Source: Owenia fusiformis
Taxonomy: Eukaryota > Annelida > Polychaeta > Sabellida > Oweniidae
DNA: 64,000 nucleotides
Assembly (NCBI GenBank): GCA_903813345.2
Contig: CAIIXF020000001.1
Coordinates: 31,438,644-31,502,643, forward strand
Reading direction: 5' to 3'
The notes under the pieces are model-generated. The model searched no databases and was not told where the DNA came from. It saw only the letters and a program-made list of their open reading frames with translations. Each line of letters starts with the position of its first letter. Position 1 is the first letter of the stretch. The position numbers were made by a program, and so were the translations under genes. Below are positions 62,776-64,000 of the stretch, piece by piece.

Positions 62776-64000
62776 GTAAGTTCATAAAATCAAGAAGAAA
62801 TGTGAATATAGCGCCGTTTAACCCTAATCTCAGGGGGGTGGGGGTCAATCCGACCCCCTCGATTTTTTCAAAAGTACTTTTTGCAATTCTTTTGGCCTCT
62901 CCGTAATTTTTTTAGCTTCAGTCACAGATATAATATATATTTTGGCGTAAAAACCAAGATGATTAGAGGTTGGGGTAAAGTTATGATGGAACTTGATGTC
63001 AATAAAATTAGTTCATAAAACATTGATTGTTACCTTGTTTCTAATACTATAGAAAACTCAAAAATATGTTTATTGCTCTGTTTCGGTGGATAATAATTTT
63101 AGCATATTGCATTTTCTTTCCAATGTGGCTTATTTCATGAGAATCGAGCCACCGTTGACTCTGTTATGAATTTATGAAGGTAAAACAATCGCAAAGTATT
63201 CGCAAATCACGTTCTCTTCACGAATTTCAGAGAAAACTGTATTTTTCAAAAACTACTTGGTGGATATCTTTATAGAATTATGATGATACCATTTTCCAAA
63301 TTTTAGATATAATTTTTTATTCTCCCCTACCCCCAACTTTTCAATATCACCATTTCGATGTTTGTGCCGTTGCTAGGTGGTTGCTTGGCAACATCATGGT
63401 GTGAAAAAATATTGGAAAAATACCTGGTCATACATTCATACATCTACATACTAAATCACTGATTGGCATTAGTTATATCTTGAAAAATGTATACCAAAGA
63501 CGAAAACAAGTTGAACTTGTAATTGCTGACGATTCGATTTCACGTTACATTGATCTCAATGGGATTTCGTGATACCTGCTATCTTTTAAAGTGTATAATT
63601 TCAGTTCAAGAAAAGCTTTTACCACGATTTTACTTTATTTGAAGGAAAATAGTATAGTCTTTAAGACAGCGTAGCATTTTTGGCAGCAAGTATTTTTTGT
63701 GAAAGAAAATTTACAATTTATCACAAAATGTCAAAATATTACACCTTCTCGGTTAGGTTGACCTTGATTTGACCTTTGTTGACCTACTTTTAAAAAAACA
63801 ATATCTTTCTGAAGAGGAAATTGAATAGGTTTTACATCAATTCCAACAATATTGAAATCAGATAAGGAATAAAAAATTGCAGAGCGAGGTCCAAATGACC
63901 CCCTCCCCTTGCGACTTAGTGTTATAAAAAAGGTTGAAGACATTGGGGTTAAGTACTTGCGATAACCAATATGGTGTTTGTTTGGATTTCTTTTTTGATC
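62776..64000. other. Gene 2 intron 10; dispersed repeat with inverted ends
   Basis: No exon found. 62817-62870 (TTTAACCCTAATCTCAGG, GGGGGTCAATCCGACCCCC) loosely mirrors 63865-63935 inverted. AAGTAGGTCAACAAAGG-type text (63770-63790, - strand) also occurs beside both LTR insertions. Confidence 0.5.

Overview
This window is animal nuclear DNA: AT-rich, with GT-AG introns, short coding exons, extracellular Cys-rich domains (thrombospondin type 1, von Willebrand factor D, C8), and a dense, nested load of DNA transposons, satellites and a Ty3/gypsy-type LTR retrotransposon. The repeat types and the recurring TAGGCCTA octamer suggest a marine invertebrate, possibly a deuterostome. The species cannot be settled from the sequence alone.

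Gene 1 (+ strand, 5' end outside the window, stop at 26622-26624) is a tandem array of nine intact exons, each encoding one complete TSP1-like repeat of 55-58 codons, followed by a divergent terminal exon and an AATAAA signal. All nine are symmetric phase 1-1 and each splits a Cys codon as T|GT or T|GC. The first seven alternate between two sequence types (A-B-A-B-A-B-A), so the array grew by duplication of an A+B pair. Between exons 3 and 4 one repeat unit is cut by about 18.2 kb of inserted DNA: about 16.25 kb with TA-flanked CAGT...ACTG ends, then an abutting mariner. This mariner has 186-bp terminal repeats and a transposase that is open once a 144-bp GT-AG intron is removed.

Gene 2 (+ strand, 29874 to beyond the window) is assembled here from ten phase-consistent exons: signal peptide (29874-29925), two exons each with a CX3C...CX3C helical-hairpin-like motif (30684-30784, 31095-31191), one TSP1 exon (31694-31870), four VWD exons (45820-45950, 61027-61140, 61385-61543, 61684-61823), and two exons covering C8 (61903-62028, 62621-62775). 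It is a secreted matrix or mucin-like protein. Introns 4 (about 13.9 kb) and 5 (about 15.1 kb) are filled with mobile DNA.

Intron 4 of gene 2 holds a decayed Tc1-like element (32086-35492) with two further inverted-repeat elements nested in it, a tRNA-derived SINE doublet (35983-36354), and a possible 9-kb composite element (36406-45445). That element has inverted CCCAGC ends and carries two different ACGT-rich satellites, a 190-bp unit with a 380-bp higher-order repeat on the left and a ~119-bp unit with a 436-bp higher-order repeat on the right. Intron 5 holds a complete but inactivated chromodomain-bearing Ty3/gypsy element on the - strand (46418-60732; LTRs, PBS, PPT, 4-bp GTAC duplication). 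Its gag is split by a 2556-bp hAT-like element with an 8-bp target duplication. A solo LTR of the same family (27212-28400) lies between the two genes, at what appears to be the paralogous site of the same host repeat, and is itself split by a 279-bp MITE with a 9-bp duplication.
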